From positions 1,302,001 through 1,366,000 of the forward strand of contig NZ_CP133784.1 of the NCBI RefSeq assembly GCF_034353875.1: 64,000 nt of DNA, written 5' to 3'. Under the pieces are notes generated by a model. The model was not told the origin of the DNA. It saw only the letters and a program-made list of their open reading frames with translations, and made no database searches. Shown one piece after another: positions 55,755-64,000 of this stretch. The DNA comes from Pseudomonas sp. MH9.2. GTDB lineage: Bacteria; Pseudomonadota; Gammaproteobacteria; Pseudomonadales; Pseudomonadaceae. The translations under genes were made by a program, and so were the position numbers. The number at the start of each line of letters is the position of its first letter. Position 1 is the stretch's first letter.

Positions 55755-56675
55755 TCAACCCTGAAAACGCTGCACATACTCCATATGCTGCTGATGCGCT
55801 GCTGTCTGCACAATCGGCTTGAGACTGACAGGTGCGCCCGGCAGGCATTGGGCCAGTCGGGCCAATGCCAACGGGGTCAACGCCCCAAGTCTTGGGTACC
55901 CGCCAATGGTTTGCCGGTCATTGAGCAGCACAATCGGTTGCCCGTCCGGCGGCACCTGAATCGCGCCCAGCGGGATGCCTTCGGAGATCAGCGGCGCGCC
56001 CTGATAAACCAGTTCCGGTCCCAATAAACGAATGCCCATCCTGTCGGCACGGCTGTCGAGGATCCACTCGCTGTTGAAGGCATCGAACAGGCTCAAGCCG
56101 CTGAACTGGCCAATTTGTGCGCCGAGCACAACGTCCAATGAACTGTTCAGGTTGAGGTCGGGGGTCAAATGATCCGGCAGAGCATGCAGGACGAACGCCG
56201 AACCGGCGTAAGACAGGTGATCCCCTTTGGCCAGTGCTTTGCCCATTCCATCCAGCCCGCCCAGTTCTTCACGCACGACCGTAGCGCAACTGCCGAGCAC
56301 CGATGGCGCATCGAAGCCTCCGGGAGCCGCGAGATAAGCCCGTGCACCCAGGATCGGTTGGGTAAAGCGTAAACGCTCACCCTTGCGCATGAAAAAACTG
56401 CGCCAGGGTGCCAGCGGCCGACTGCCCAGCAACGCGCCGAGATTGGCACCCGCCAGCGCCAGGCAACAATCCTGTTCGGCGAGCAGGGTCAAGCCGCCCA
56501 GCGTCACCTCGATCACCGCCGCGTCCAGCTGATTGCCCAGCAGCTTGTTCGCCCAGGACATCGAGACCCAATCCGCCGCCCCGCCTTGGGTCACGCCCAA
56601 ATGACGAACACCAAAGCGTCCGGCATCCTGCAGCAGGCACAACGGGGTGCTGGCTTCGATCAATAAGGCACTCAT
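55755..56675 (-). CDS. pxpC: PxpC, 5-oxoprolinase subunit C (KipA-like)
   Basis: A 306-residue subunit of the prokaryotic ATP-dependent 5-oxoprolinase PxpABC, which opens 5-oxoproline to glutamate. The start [34 protein letters not shown] and EDQ-like RMGIRLLGPEL, IPLGAIQVPPDGQPIVLL are typical of biotin-dependent carboxyltransferase subunit 2/KipA proteins. It overlaps pxpB by 4 bp and is the last gene of the operon. Confidence 0.93.
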   Translation of the reverse strand: MSALLIEASTPLCLLQDAGRFGVRHLGVTQGGAADWVSMSWANKLLGNQLDAAVIEVTLGGLTLLAEQDCCLALAGANLGALLGSRPLAPWRSFFMRKGERLRFTQPILGARAYLAAPGGFDAPSVLGSCATVVREELGGLDGMGKALAKGDHLSYAGSAFVLHALPDHLTPDLNLNSSLDVVLGAQIGQFSGLSLFDAFNSEWILDSRADRMGIRLLGPELVYQGAPLISEGIPLGAIQVPPDGQPIVLLNDRQTIGGYPRLGALTPLALARLAQCLPGAPVSLKPIVQTAAHQQHMEYVQRFQG

Positions 56676-57376
56676 GCCTGCACCTCCAACGGCGTGTCAT
56701 CGCCGCCCAGGCGCACGAATTCGGCATGATCGACGGGGGTAAAGCACACTCGATCACCCGGTTGCATCAAGCTGTAACCCTCGCGTTGGCGGTCGAACAA
56801 TTTGCTGGGAGTACGGCCGATCAGGTTCCAGCCACCCGGCGACACCACGGGGTAAGCGGCGGTCTGACGCTCGGCGATGCCCACGCTACCGGCAGCCACA
56901 CGCTTACGCGGTGTGTTCAGGCGTGGCGCGGCAAGGATTTCTTCGACCAGCCCCATAAACGCGAACCCAGGCGCGAACCCCAGGGCAAACACCTGATAGT
57001 CGCGCTCACTGTGATGCGCAATGACCTCGCTGATGCTCAAACCGCTGCGCCTGGCCAACAACGTCAGTTCCGGGCCGACGCTCAGGTCATACCAGACCGG
57101 TAACACATGGCGTTTGCCGATGGCCTGCGGATCAGGCGCCAGATCGGCCAGCGCCTGATGAATCAATTCCCGAGCCTGATCCGGACTCAACCGGGTCAGG
57201 TCGTAATGGACCATCAAGGTGGTGTAGGACGGCACCAGATCAATCAAGTGGCTGGCGAAGCGTTCACGCAAACGTGCACTGGCGGCCAGCATCCACGGCA
57301 TATTCGCTTCGTCGATGGCATCGAACAGACGCACCATCAAACAATCGATGGCCACCACTTCTATGCGCAACGTCAT
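56672..57376 (-). CDS. pxpB: PxpB, 5-oxoprolinase subunit B (KipI-like)
   Basis: A 234-residue subunit with the cyclophilin-like KipI fold; [25 protein letters not shown] [31 protein letters not shown] and [16 protein letters not shown] are family landmarks. It overlaps pxpA and pxpC by four bases on each side, indicating a tightly coupled three-subunit operon. Confidence 0.94.
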   Translation of the reverse strand: MTLRIEVVAIDCLMVRLFDAIDEANMPWMLAASARLRERFASHLIDLVPSYTTLMVHYDLTRLSPDQARELIHQALADLAPDPQAIGKRHVLPVWYDLSVGPELTLLARRSGLSISEVIAHHSERDYQVFALGFAPGFAFMGLVEEILAAPRLNTPRKRVAAGSVGIAERQTAAYPVVSPGGWNLIGRTPSKLFDRQREGYSLMQPGDRVCFTPVDHAEFVRLGGDDTPLEVQA

Positions 57377-58125
57377 GACGCTGATTGCTCACCCAACGCC
57401 CGGCGGATGCGCTGTACGGCACTCACCGAACTGGCGTTATCGCCATGCACACACAGGGTATCGGCCTTCAAGTGCAGTTCGCTGCCATCGCTGGCACGCA
57501 AGGGGTCACCACGGGACAGCGTGAGGGCCTGGCCGATGATGACTTCAGGGTCATGGTGCACGGCGCCCGGTAGTTGCCGTGACACCAGGCGCCCGGCGCT
57601 GTCGTAGGCGCGGTCGGCAAAGGCTTCGAACCACAACTGCACGCCGAATTCATCACCCAGCGCTTGCGCAGCACTGTTGTCGCGAGTGGCCATCAGCATC
57701 AGCGGTAATTGCGCGTCGTAGCGGGCGATGGCCTGGATCACGGCACGCAACTGCTCGGGGCTGGCCATCATGTCGTTGTACATCGCACCATGAGGTTTGA
57801 CGTAGCGAACGCGGCCACCTTGTACCCGGCAAATGCCGTCCAGCGCACCGATCTGATAGTGCAGCAAGTCCTGGATTTCAGCCGGGGTACAGACCATTGA
57901 GCGCCGACCAAAGCCCACCAGATCCGGGTACGCCGGGTGGGCACCGATCATGACGTCATGGGCCAAGGCCAGGCTCACCGTTTTTCGCATGATCCCAGGG
58001 TCTCCGGCATGGAAGCCGCAGGCGATATTGGCGCAATCAATAAACGGCATCACTTCAGCGTCGAGACCCATGGTCCACGCGCCGTAGCTCTCACCCATAT
58101 CGCAATTCAATAACAGGCGGCCCAT
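57373..58125 (-). CDS. pxpA: PxpA, 5-oxoprolinase subunit A (LamB/YcsF)
   Basis: A 250-residue LamB/YcsF-family protein, the hydrolytic subunit. [17 protein letters not shown] and [18 protein letters not shown] hold the conserved metal/substrate residues, and [16 protein letters not shown] and [11 protein letters not shown] follow. The ATG at 58125 has AGGA 8 bases upstream; 28 in-frame residues before it are not conserved. First gene of pxpABC. Confidence 0.94.
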   Translation of the reverse strand: MGRLLLNCDMGESYGAWTMGLDAEVMPFIDCANIACGFHAGDPGIMRKTVSLALAHDVMIGAHPAYPDLVGFGRRSMVCTPAEIQDLLHYQIGALDGICRVQGGRVRYVKPHGAMYNDMMASPEQLRAVIQAIARYDAQLPLMLMATRDNSAAQALGDEFGVQLWFEAFADRAYDSAGRLVSRQLPGAVHHDPEVIIGQALTLSRGDPLRASDGSELHLKADTLCVHGDNASSVSAVQRIRRALGEQSAS

Positions 58126-58250
58126 AGGGAATGTCCTGTGTGCGTTGAAGTTTTGAGGAACTGGCCTCTGTAGAGCACATTTTTGAGTGTAATCGGACAG
58201 GGCGTCCAACGAATAAAACCAAGGTGCAGGGATAAGAAAAAGTGATGGAG

Positions 58251-58281
58251 CTTGTCAGGCAGGCCTTCGCTGCCTGACAAG
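58251..58281 (-). terminator. Terminator-like hairpin after the DUF2937 gene
   Basis: CTTGTCAGGCAG-GCCTTCG-CTGCCTGACAAG is a perfect 12-bp stem 18 bp after the DUF2937 stop on the minus strand. A T-run (CTTTTTC) comes about ten bases later, so termination is probable but not textbook. Confidence 0.65.
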
Positions 58282-58299
58282 CCGATGACGCAGAAGGGT

Positions 58300-58824
58300 T
58301 TAGCGCAGATCCCGATTCAGTAACGGCTTGCGTCGTCCGCCATTGATCACCCAGCCGATCAGCAGGAAGAAGCTCTCCACCACCAGCGCCAGCAGCAAGG
58401 CGCAGACGATACCCCAGGCGATGACCTCCGGGACCAGCAGGACTTGGTACGTGTAGGCATTGAAGGTTTCCCGACGAATGTCCGGATTGGCGGCAGAGAC
58501 CACATGCCAGGCCTTGGCATACCAAGGGCCCTGCAAGGCCTGCCACTCGCGGTCGAGCAACTGATTGCGGGTCAGCAATAGGTTGAGGCTGTCGGCATCA
58601 CTGCGAAACACCGGGTCTTCACTGCTACGGTAATGCGCGACCAACGCCTGTAAATCGCCCTTGAAGAAGCGTTCGGCAGTGTCGGAGTAGCCTTTGAGGC
58701 TTTGCTGCGCCTCGATCAAGTGCGCTTCCACGCGCTTGCTGTAATCGCTGATGAATCCCGGAATCTGCACACCGAGCAACAGACCCACCGTGAACAATAC
58801 CAATCGCAGATAGCTTCGCAGCAT
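58300..58824 (-). CDS. DUF2937 membrane protein
   Basis: A 174-residue protein with two hydrophobic helices: one at the N-terminus (LRLVLFTVGLLLGVQIPGF) and one near residue 140 (IAWGIVCALLLALVVESFFLLIGWVI). The linking domain FISDYSKRVEAHLIEAQQSLKGY is coiled-coil-like and periplasmic. This is the DUF2937 family, of unknown function, widespread in Pseudomonas. It follows the glutamine amidotransferase gene after 13 bp. Confidence 0.83.
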   Translation of the reverse strand: MLRSYLRLVLFTVGLLLGVQIPGFISDYSKRVEAHLIEAQQSLKGYSDTAERFFKGDLQALVAHYRSSEDPVFRSDADSLNLLLTRNQLLDREWQALQGPWYAKAWHVVSAANPDIRRETFNAYTYQVLLVPEVIAWGIVCALLLALVVESFFLLIGWVINGGRRKPLLNRDLR

Positions 58825-58837
58825 AGGTCCCTCTCTT

Positions 58838-59611
58838 TCAGGTTCGGCCCTGGATTACGCACTCGCCGCGGCGCCAAAGGCTCCATTCCCCTGGCTCGTA
58901 ACGCGTCCAGGTCTCGTTTTCGGTCAACGGCTCGGTGGCAATCACCGTCACCACGTCATTGGGGGTGGTTTCTGCCTGAAAATCGACGATCACATCGACA
59001 TCTTTCAGGCGAGCCGGGCCGAACGGCGCACGCCGAGTGATGTGCGCCAGCTTGCTCGAACAGAAACAGAACAGCCAGTCGCCATCACTCAGCAGGCAAT
59101 TGAATACGCCTTTACTGCGATACTCGGCACACGCTTCGACCAACGAAGGCAGCAGCTGCTCGATCTCGACCGGCTCGGAAAAGGCTTCACGGACCCGGTT
59201 GAGCAGATCACAGAAGGCCGACTCGCTGTCGGTATCACCTACCGGCCGGTAGAACGTTGCGCGTGGATTGAGTTGCGCCAACTGACCGTTATGGGCGAAG
59301 CACCAGTTACGGCCCCACAATTCACGGACGAAGGGATGGGTGTTGGACAAGCAGACCTTGCCGACATTGGCCTGACGGATATGACCAATGACCACTTCGC
59401 TTTTGATGGGGTAGCGCTGCACCAACAGCGCGACTTCCGACTCACTGCTCGCGGCCGGGTCCTGGAACAGGCGCAGGCCACGGCCTTCGTAAAAGGCGAT
59501 GCCCCAGCCATCCCGATGCGGACCTGTACGTCCACCCCGTTGTATCAGCCCGGTGAAGCTGAACACGATATCGGTCGGTACGTTGGCGCTCATGCCCAGT
59601 AATTCACACAT
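58838..59611 (-). CDS. Class II glutamine amidotransferase (YafJ-like)
   Basis: A 257-residue N-terminal-nucleophile amidotransferase domain with the catalytic Cys at position 2 ([14 protein letters not shown]). [19 protein letters not shown] and the pocket [22 protein letters not shown] are family-specific. YafJ-type proteins lack a synthase domain; the acceptor or partner is unknown. It is the first gene before DUF2937 on this strand. Confidence 0.9.
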   Translation of the reverse strand: MCELLGMSANVPTDIVFSFTGLIQRGGRTGPHRDGWGIAFYEGRGLRLFQDPAASSESEVALLVQRYPIKSEVVIGHIRQANVGKVCLSNTHPFVRELWGRNWCFAHNGQLAQLNPRATFYRPVGDTDSESAFCDLLNRVREAFSEPVEIEQLLPSLVEACAEYRSKGVFNCLLSDGDWLFCFCSSKLAHITRRAPFGPARLKDVDVIVDFQAETTPNDVVTVIATEPLTENETWTRYEPGEWSLWRRGECVIQGRT

Positions 59612-59695
59612 GCTTAAACTCTCGCTTCAATACGTTCAGCAATACAGGTCGCGCCGGCCTCAAGGCGAGGCGCATTTGCCAACGAAGCGGAAGTT

Positions 59696-60190
59696 CTACA
59701 GGCGCGGTTCAACCCGTATACGGCTGCTGGCGCTGCTGCCGGGAGCCGCTGCGGGTTTACGTCCATAACGATCACCGTCAACCGGAGCAAAGGGTTCGTC
59801 ATCGTCGCTCTGCGCAGGCGTTGACGGCTCGGTCCCGGCCTGAGGCTGACGGGCTGTGCGGCGCTTTTCCAGCGGCCAGCGCACCAGCACAAAAAGAAGG
59901 TAAAGGCCAAAGGCGATCATGGCGTACATGGCCAGATCCGACACCGCTCGCCAGACGTTGTTGCCAACCTTGAAGGCCAGATCCAGCGCGGTGATTGCGA
60001 CTGCCGGGGCGAATTTTTCCTTCACCGGGTCGATGATGGTCGGACTGAACAGCAAAACCGCACCCAGGACCCGCAGCGGCTCGCGCAGCCAGCGCCACAT
60101 CCACCCAGTCAGCTTGAACCACACCCACAGGCAGCCCAGCGCAGCAAAAGCGTAAAGGCCCCAAGCAGTTAGATAATCGTTCTCGGTCAT
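59696..60190 (-). CDS. Uncharacterised small membrane protein
   Basis: A 164-residue protein with hydrophobic helices at about 10-25, 43-55 and 88-106, and a proline/acid-rich disordered tail (SDDDEPFAPVDGDRYGRK). No family is recognised with confidence. I start at ATG 60190 (MTENDYLTAWGLYAF); the upstream in-frame part overlaps the divergent oligopeptidase promoter. No strong ribosome site is visible. Confidence 0.65.
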   Translation of the reverse strand: MTENDYLTAWGLYAFAALGCLWVWFKLTGWMWRWLREPLRVLGAVLLFSPTIIDPVKEKFAPAVAITALDLAFKVGNNVWRAVSDLAMYAMIAFGLYLLFVLVRWPLEKRRTARQPQAGTEPSTPAQSDDDEPFAPVDGDRYGRKPAAAPGSSASSRIRVEPRL

Positions 60191-60343
60191 GACGTTCGTG
60201 GTAAGCCAGGCAAAGAGGCGCTTATGATAACGGCTTTTCGCTGACCCGGCCTCCCTGGTGTCAGTAATCGGTTGCCACCCAGCGGCAATCCTCGGCTGAA
60301 TCAAGGTCTTTCACGGCCCGATTATTTTTATAGAGAGCCCCGC

Positions 60344-62419
60344 ATGCCTTCATCCGCCACCCGCCCCACCGCGCCGATCGCTCGTAAAGACACGGGTTCC
60401 GACCCTTATGCGTGGTTGCACAACCGCGACGCCGAAGAGGTTCTGGACTACCTCAAAGCCGAGAACGATTACCTGCACGCGCAATTGGCCGACCAGGATG
60501 CCCTGCGCGAAACCCTGTTCCAGGAGATCAAGAGCCGCATTCTCGAAACCGATCTGTCGCTGCCCTCTCCATGGGGACCGTTTTTGTATTACACGCGCAC
60601 CACCGAGGGCGACGAATACGCACGGCACTACCGCTGCCCGCGTCCGACGGACGACTCTCTGTTTATTGATGAACAGCAACAACAATTGTTACTTGACCCC
60701 AACGTGCTGGCCGCTGGCGGTTTTTTCTCGATGGGCGCGTTCAGCATCAGCCCCGACCATCAGCGCCTGGCCTACAGCCTCGACACCAACGGCGAAGAGG
60801 TCTATCAGCTCTACGTCAAAGAACTGAGCAGCGGCCAGGTCACCCATCTTCCCTTCGAGGATTGCGATGGCAGCATGACCTGGGCCAACGACAGCCAGAC
60901 ACTGTTCTTTGGCGAACTGGATGATACCCATCGCCCGCACAAACTCTATCGCCATCACCTGGGCAAGGACTCGGCGGACCTGGTTTTCAACGAACCGGAC
61001 GGGCGCTTTTTCCTCAATTGCTACCGCACCAGTTCCGAGCGGCAGTTGGTACTGTTACTCAGCAGCAAAACCACCAGCGAGGCCTGGGTGCTGGACGCGG
61101 AAAAGCCCGATCAGGCGTTTATCTGCCTGGCGCCGCGCGTCGAAGGTCATGAGTACTTCCCGGACCACGGCCAAATCGATGGTGCATGGAGCTGGCTGAT
61201 CCGCAGCAACCAAAGCGGTATCAACTTCGCCCTGTATCAGGCGGCTGAAAAAGCCAGCGGCGCACCCTCCCGTGAAGACTGGCAAACCCTGATCGCTCAT
61301 CGCGACACGGTGATGCTTGAAGGGTTGAGCCTCAATGCCAAAGGCATGAGCCTGAGTTTGCGCGAAGGCGGTCTGCCGATCATTGAAGTGCATCCCCAAG
61401 GTCTTCCGTCTTATCGCGTGCAATTGCCCGATGCCGCGTACAGCCTGTATGTGCAGGACACGCTGGAGTTCAAGAGCGAAACGATTCGCCTGCGTTATCA
61501 ATCGCTCAATCGCCCGTCGCAGGTGCGCCAATTGACGCTGGCCACGGGTGAGCAGGTGGTGCTCAAGGAAACCCCGGTGTTAGGCCCGTTCGACCCCGAC
61601 GCCTACGTCAGCCAACGCCTGTGGGCAACTGCGGCCGATGGCACGCAGGTGCCGATCAGCCTGGTGGTCAAGCGAGAACTTCAGGGCAGCTCGACGCCCC
61701 TGTACCTCTATGGATACGGCGCTTATGGCGAAAGCCTGGATCCGTGGTTCTCCCATGCGCGCTTGAGCCTGCTTGATCGCGGCATCGCGTTCGCCATTGC
61801 CCACGTGCGCGGTGGCGGCGAATTGGGCGAAGCCTGGTATCGCGACGGCAAGCAAGAACACAAGCAAAACACCTTCGGCGACTTCATTGCCTGCGCCGAA
61901 CATTTGATCGACAACGGCCTGACCACAGCCGGGCAATTAATCATCAGTGGCGGCAGCGCGGGTGGTTTGTTGATCGGCGCGGTGCTTAATCAGCGCCCGG
62001 AGTTGTTCAAGGTGGCGATTGCCGAAGTACCGTTTGTCGATGTGCTGAACACCATGCTCGATCCAGACTTGCCGCTGACCGTCACAGAATACGACGAATG
62101 GGGTAACCCGGAGCAAGCAGACGTGTATGAGCGCATCAAGGGTTACGCGCCGTATGAAAATGTCAGCGCCCAACCTTACCCGGCGACCCTGGTGATTGCC
62201 GGTTACAACGACACCCGCGTGCAATATTGGGAAGCGGCCAAGTGGGTGGCAAAATTGCGCGCCAACAAGACCGACGACAACCTGTTGCTGCTCAGGACCG
62301 AACTGGGTGCAGGACACGGAGGTATGAGCGGTCGTTATCAAGGGCTGCGCGACGTGGCGCTGGAATACGCGTTTGTTTTAAAAGTACTGCACTTGACCGA
62401 GGGAACTCCCAGCGTTTGA
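60344..62419 (+). CDS. S9-family oligopeptidase (oligopeptidase B type)
   Basis: A 691-residue serine peptidase of the prolyl oligopeptidase clan. A beta-propeller N-terminal domain covers about 1-410, then the hydrolase domain with nucleophile Ser in GGSAGGLL, Asp in YNDTRVQYWEA, and His in GAGHGGMSGR. It resembles oligopeptidase B, which cleaves short peptides after basic residues in the cytoplasm. No signal peptide is seen. ATG 60344 (MPSSATRPTAPI) has GAGAG upstream. Confidence 0.92.
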   Translation: MPSSATRPTAPIARKDTGSDPYAWLHNRDAEEVLDYLKAENDYLHAQLADQDALRETLFQEIKSRILETDLSLPSPWGPFLYYTRTTEGDEYARHYRCPRPTDDSLFIDEQQQQLLLDPNVLAAGGFFSMGAFSISPDHQRLAYSLDTNGEEVYQLYVKELSSGQVTHLPFEDCDGSMTWANDSQTLFFGELDDTHRPHKLYRHHLGKDSADLVFNEPDGRFFLNCYRTSSERQLVLLLSSKTTSEAWVLDAEKPDQAFICLAPRVEGHEYFPDHGQIDGAWSWLIRSNQSGINFALYQAAEKASGAPSREDWQTLIAHRDTVMLEGLSLNAKGMSLSLREGGLPIIEVHPQGLPSYRVQLPDAAYSLYVQDTLEFKSETIRLRYQSLNRPSQVRQLTLATGEQVVLKETPVLGPFDPDAYVSQRLWATAADGTQVPISLVVKRELQGSSTPLYLYGYGAYGESLDPWFSHARLSLLDRGIAFAIAHVRGGGELGEAWYRDGKQEHKQNTFGDFIACAEHLIDNGLTTAGQLIISGGSAGGLLIGAVLNQRPELFKVAIAEVPFVDVLNTMLDPDLPLTVTEYDEWGNPEQADVYERIKGYAPYENVSAQPYPATLVIAGYNDTRVQYWEAAKWVAKLRANKTDDNLLLLRTELGAGHGGMSGRYQGLRDVALEYAFVLKVLHLTEGTPSV

Positions 62420-62497
62420 TGGGTCTTAGAAGTGGGTCTGCGTCGCAGGCCCTTTCCATCGCCCCCCTTCTCCAACCAAAAAAAAGACTGTCGAGCC

Positions 62498-62971
62498 ATG
62501 TCAGAACCCACCTCCCTGAACAATGAAATCCGCGACATGCTGATGGACTGCGGTCTGTTCAATACCTTGCTACCTGCCGACTTTCAGGCGGCAGCGGGCT
62601 ATTTCAGTATCAGCACCATCGAGCAAGGTCAGGATATATTTAAGGAAGGCGATGCTGGCAGTTTCATGTGCATCATCCATTCCGGCAGGGTCTCGGTGCG
62701 CAAACTCAACAGTGATGGGCAATCGATCGAGATCGCCAACCTACGTAAAGGTCGCGCGTTCGGCGAAATGGCGGTGCTTGACGGTGAGCGCCGCTCAGCC
62801 AGTTGCTTCGCGGCCACCCCTTGCTGCTTGCTGAATATGGGCAAGGACTCGCTGGATAAAATGCTCAACGACGCACCCAAAATTGCCGCAAAAATCATTC
62901 GCGCGATTGCCGTCGCATTGTCCAAACGCCTGCGCATGGTCGACGGACAACTGCTTGCGCAGCAGGTCTGA
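62498..62971 (+). CDS. Orphan cyclic-nucleotide-binding domain protein
   Basis: A 157-residue single cNMP-binding (Crp-like sensor) domain: IIHSGRVSVRKLNS and KGRAFGEMAVLDGERRSASC, the phosphate-binding cassette with Glu and Arg. There is no DNA-binding helix-turn-helix after it. It could bind cAMP and act through protein contact, or be an orphan regulatory module. It follows the oligopeptidase by 78 bp. Confidence 0.87.
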   Translation: MSEPTSLNNEIRDMLMDCGLFNTLLPADFQAAAGYFSISTIEQGQDIFKEGDAGSFMCIIHSGRVSVRKLNSDGQSIEIANLRKGRAFGEMAVLDGERRSASCFAATPCCLLNMGKDSLDKMLNDAPKIAAKIIRAIAVALSKRLRMVDGQLLAQQV

Positions 62972-62974
62972 TCG

Positions 62975-63283
62975 CTACAAACTTTTTTGCGTGCTGTCTT
63001 TTTGCGACGAGTCTTCCGGGTGCTTGCCGTTTTGCTCAAGACCCGGCAGCGGCTGGTCCTTGGGCGGGCGCGGCATTTCTATTTTTGGCAGCAACGGCGC
63101 ATTGCCGTCGTTCCCACCTACTCGGGGGATGCTGGGCGGCATCACCTGCGGATAGGGCGTCGGCGTTGCTGTACCCGGCGAACCGGGGGCCGGTGTCGTG
63201 GGAACAGGTTGCAGATTGTCTGCACAAACGGCAGTTACCGAGAGCGTCGCCAGGACAATCGCCGTTAGAATAGAGCGCTTCAT
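62975..63283 (-). CDS. Small proline-rich secreted protein
   Basis: A 102-residue protein with a clear signal peptide (MKRSILTAIVLATLSVTAVCA) and a mature part of low complexity rich in Pro, Gly, Thr (PVPTTPAPGSPGTATPTPYP, PRPPKDQPLPGLEQ). It is probably disordered in the periplasm. The ATG at 63283 has GGAGG 7 bases upstream. Convergent with the cNMP-binding gene, 3 bp apart. No function is recognised. Confidence 0.78.
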   Translation of the reverse strand: MKRSILTAIVLATLSVTAVCADNLQPVPTTPAPGSPGTATPTPYPQVMPPSIPRVGGNDGNAPLLPKIEMPRPPKDQPLPGLEQNGKHPEDSSQKDSTQKSL

Positions 63284-63380
63284 CAATGGCCTCCGATGCC
63301 AAGCAATTTTCGTCAGGCTCAGGCTACTCCTTGCGCGACAAAGTTGCCCTCTCAAAAAGCTGTCTTTCAATGAGTTCTCA

Positions 63381-64000
63381 ATGAAACGTTTCGTTCTGCT
63401 CGACACCACTCCGATTCCCGATAACGGCGGTGCCCTGTGCCTGTTCGAGTACGGTGAAGATTTCGTGATAAAAATTCAGGGCGGCGATGGCGGCCAGTTG
63501 ATGAACACGCGCATGCACGGCTCCGAAGACGCGCTCGCCGAAATCCCCTGTAAAAAAGTCACCCATCGTGTGCTTCCACGGGTATTGATTGGCGGATTGG
63601 GCATGGGTTTCACCTTGGCCTCTGCGCTCAAGCACCTGGGCAAAAACGCTGAAGTCGTGGTCGCCGAGCTGGTGCCTGGCGTGGTCGAGTGGAATCGTGG
63701 GCCGCTGGGCGAAAAGTCGGGTAATCCATTGCTCGATCCACGGGCCAAAATTGTCGTTCAGGATGTCGCTCAGGTACTCAAAAGCGAGCCCCAGGGCTTC
63801 GACGCAATCATGCTCGACGTTGATAACGGCCCTGAAGGGCTGACGCAGAAGTCCAACAGCTGGCTCTATTCGTCTGGCGGCCTTAGCGCCTGCGCCCAGG
63901 CGCTAAGGCCTAAAGGCATCCTGGCGGTCTGGTCGGCCAGCGCCGACCAGAAGTTTTCCGACAAGCTGCGTAAAGCCGGTTTCAAGGCTGAAGAGGTGCA
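63381..64000 (+). CDS. Spermidine-synthase-like methyltransferase-fold protein (3' end cut)
   Basis: The frame is open from ATG 63381 to the window end (206 codons shown). It starts MKRFVLLDTTPIPDNGGALC and has the Rossmann glycine loop RVLIGGLGMGFTLASALKHLG and the acidic-residue helix VVVAELVPGVVEWNRG followed by DVDNGPEGL, as in the spermine/spermidine synthase superfamily. The N-terminal strand domain of true SpeE is short or absent, so the substrate may not be putrescine. It is divergent from the proline-rich gene. Confidence 0.83.
   Translation, partial: MKRFVLLDTTPIPDNGGALCLFEYGEDFVIKIQGGDGGQLMNTRMHGSEDALAEIPCKKVTHRVLPRVLIGGLGMGFTLASALKHLGKNAEVVVAELVPGVVEWNRGPLGEKSGNPLLDPRAKIVVQDVAQVLKSEPQGFDAIMLDVDNGPEGLTQKSNSWLYSSGGLSACAQALRPKGILAVWSASADQKFSDKLRKAGFKAEEV

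Noticed and set aside
1..64000. CRISPR arrays, tRNA, rRNA, transposons or prophage
   Set aside because: No regularly spaced repeats, no cloverleaf-like or rRNA sequence and no transposase, integrase or phage structural genes were recognised.

Overview
The window is a piece of a Pseudomonas chromosome, most like the P. fluorescens/P. putida side of the genus. The evidence is gene content and gene neighbourhoods: acsA-aotJQMP-argR, phhR/phhABC-aroP, rnm-yciO-scpA-scpB-rluB, a CpxR/Spy/CpxA set, a FimV-like protein with recQ, aceK, lpxO and pxpABC. It is almost entirely core, high-GC, densely coded DNA. I see no rRNA, tRNA, CRISPR array, transposase or prophage. Both ends cut genes: argR at the left and a spermidine-synthase-like gene at the right.

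Layout. 1-7 kb (minus strand): the arginine/ornithine ABC transporter operon (aotJ-aotQ-aotM-desuccinylase-like-aotP) with the first codons of argR, then acsA. 7.3-16 kb: a DUF2790 secreted protein, phhR divergent from phhA-phhB-phhC with a palindromic operator between them, two small unknown genes, an MFS exporter, arfB and the aromatic amino acid permease aroP. 16.2-22.1 kb: rluB, scpB, scpA, yciO and rnm facing yciB and a YciI gene. 22.2-25.3 kb: an envelope-stress set with a coiled-coil membrane protein, a CpxR-like regulator, a Spy/CpxP-like chaperone behind a good CpxR box, and a CpxA-like kinase behind a terminator. 25.3-29.5 kb: the only clearly accessory part. It holds three tandem copies of a DUF3304 lipoprotein gene (a truncated relic, a frameshifted copy and an intact one) overlapping a Tle1-type DUF2235 phospholipase, read as an orphan type VI secretion effector-immunity module. 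29.6-39 kb: nitroreductase, trkH, AraC-type regulator, Mpo1-like protein, HD-domain protein, LpxH-like phosphoesterase, EamA exporter, SelT/W/H-like protein, FimV-like protein and a MarR regulator. 39-51 kb: recQ, YecA-family protein, thiolase, polyphosphate kinase 2 (pap), mnmC, aceK, a second EamA exporter and lpxO. 51-64 kb: cysK, a DUF748 protein, a MoxR ATPase/VWA pair, pxpABC, DUF2937 protein, a class II amidotransferase, an unknown membrane protein, an S9 oligopeptidase, an orphan cyclic-nucleotide-binding protein, a small proline-rich secreted protein and the truncated synthase-like gene.

How parts fit. The aot genes import arginine/ornithine under probable ArgR control. phhABC with PhhR and AroP import and degrade phenylalanine/tyrosine. 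acsA, aceK and the thiolase belong to acetate/acyl-CoA use. The Cpx-like set, lpxO and the LpxH-like enzyme concern the envelope. The most interesting region is 25.3-29.5 kb, where duplicated immunity-like genes decay upstream of one toxin gene and the intact copy differs from the others mainly in its C-terminal quarter.
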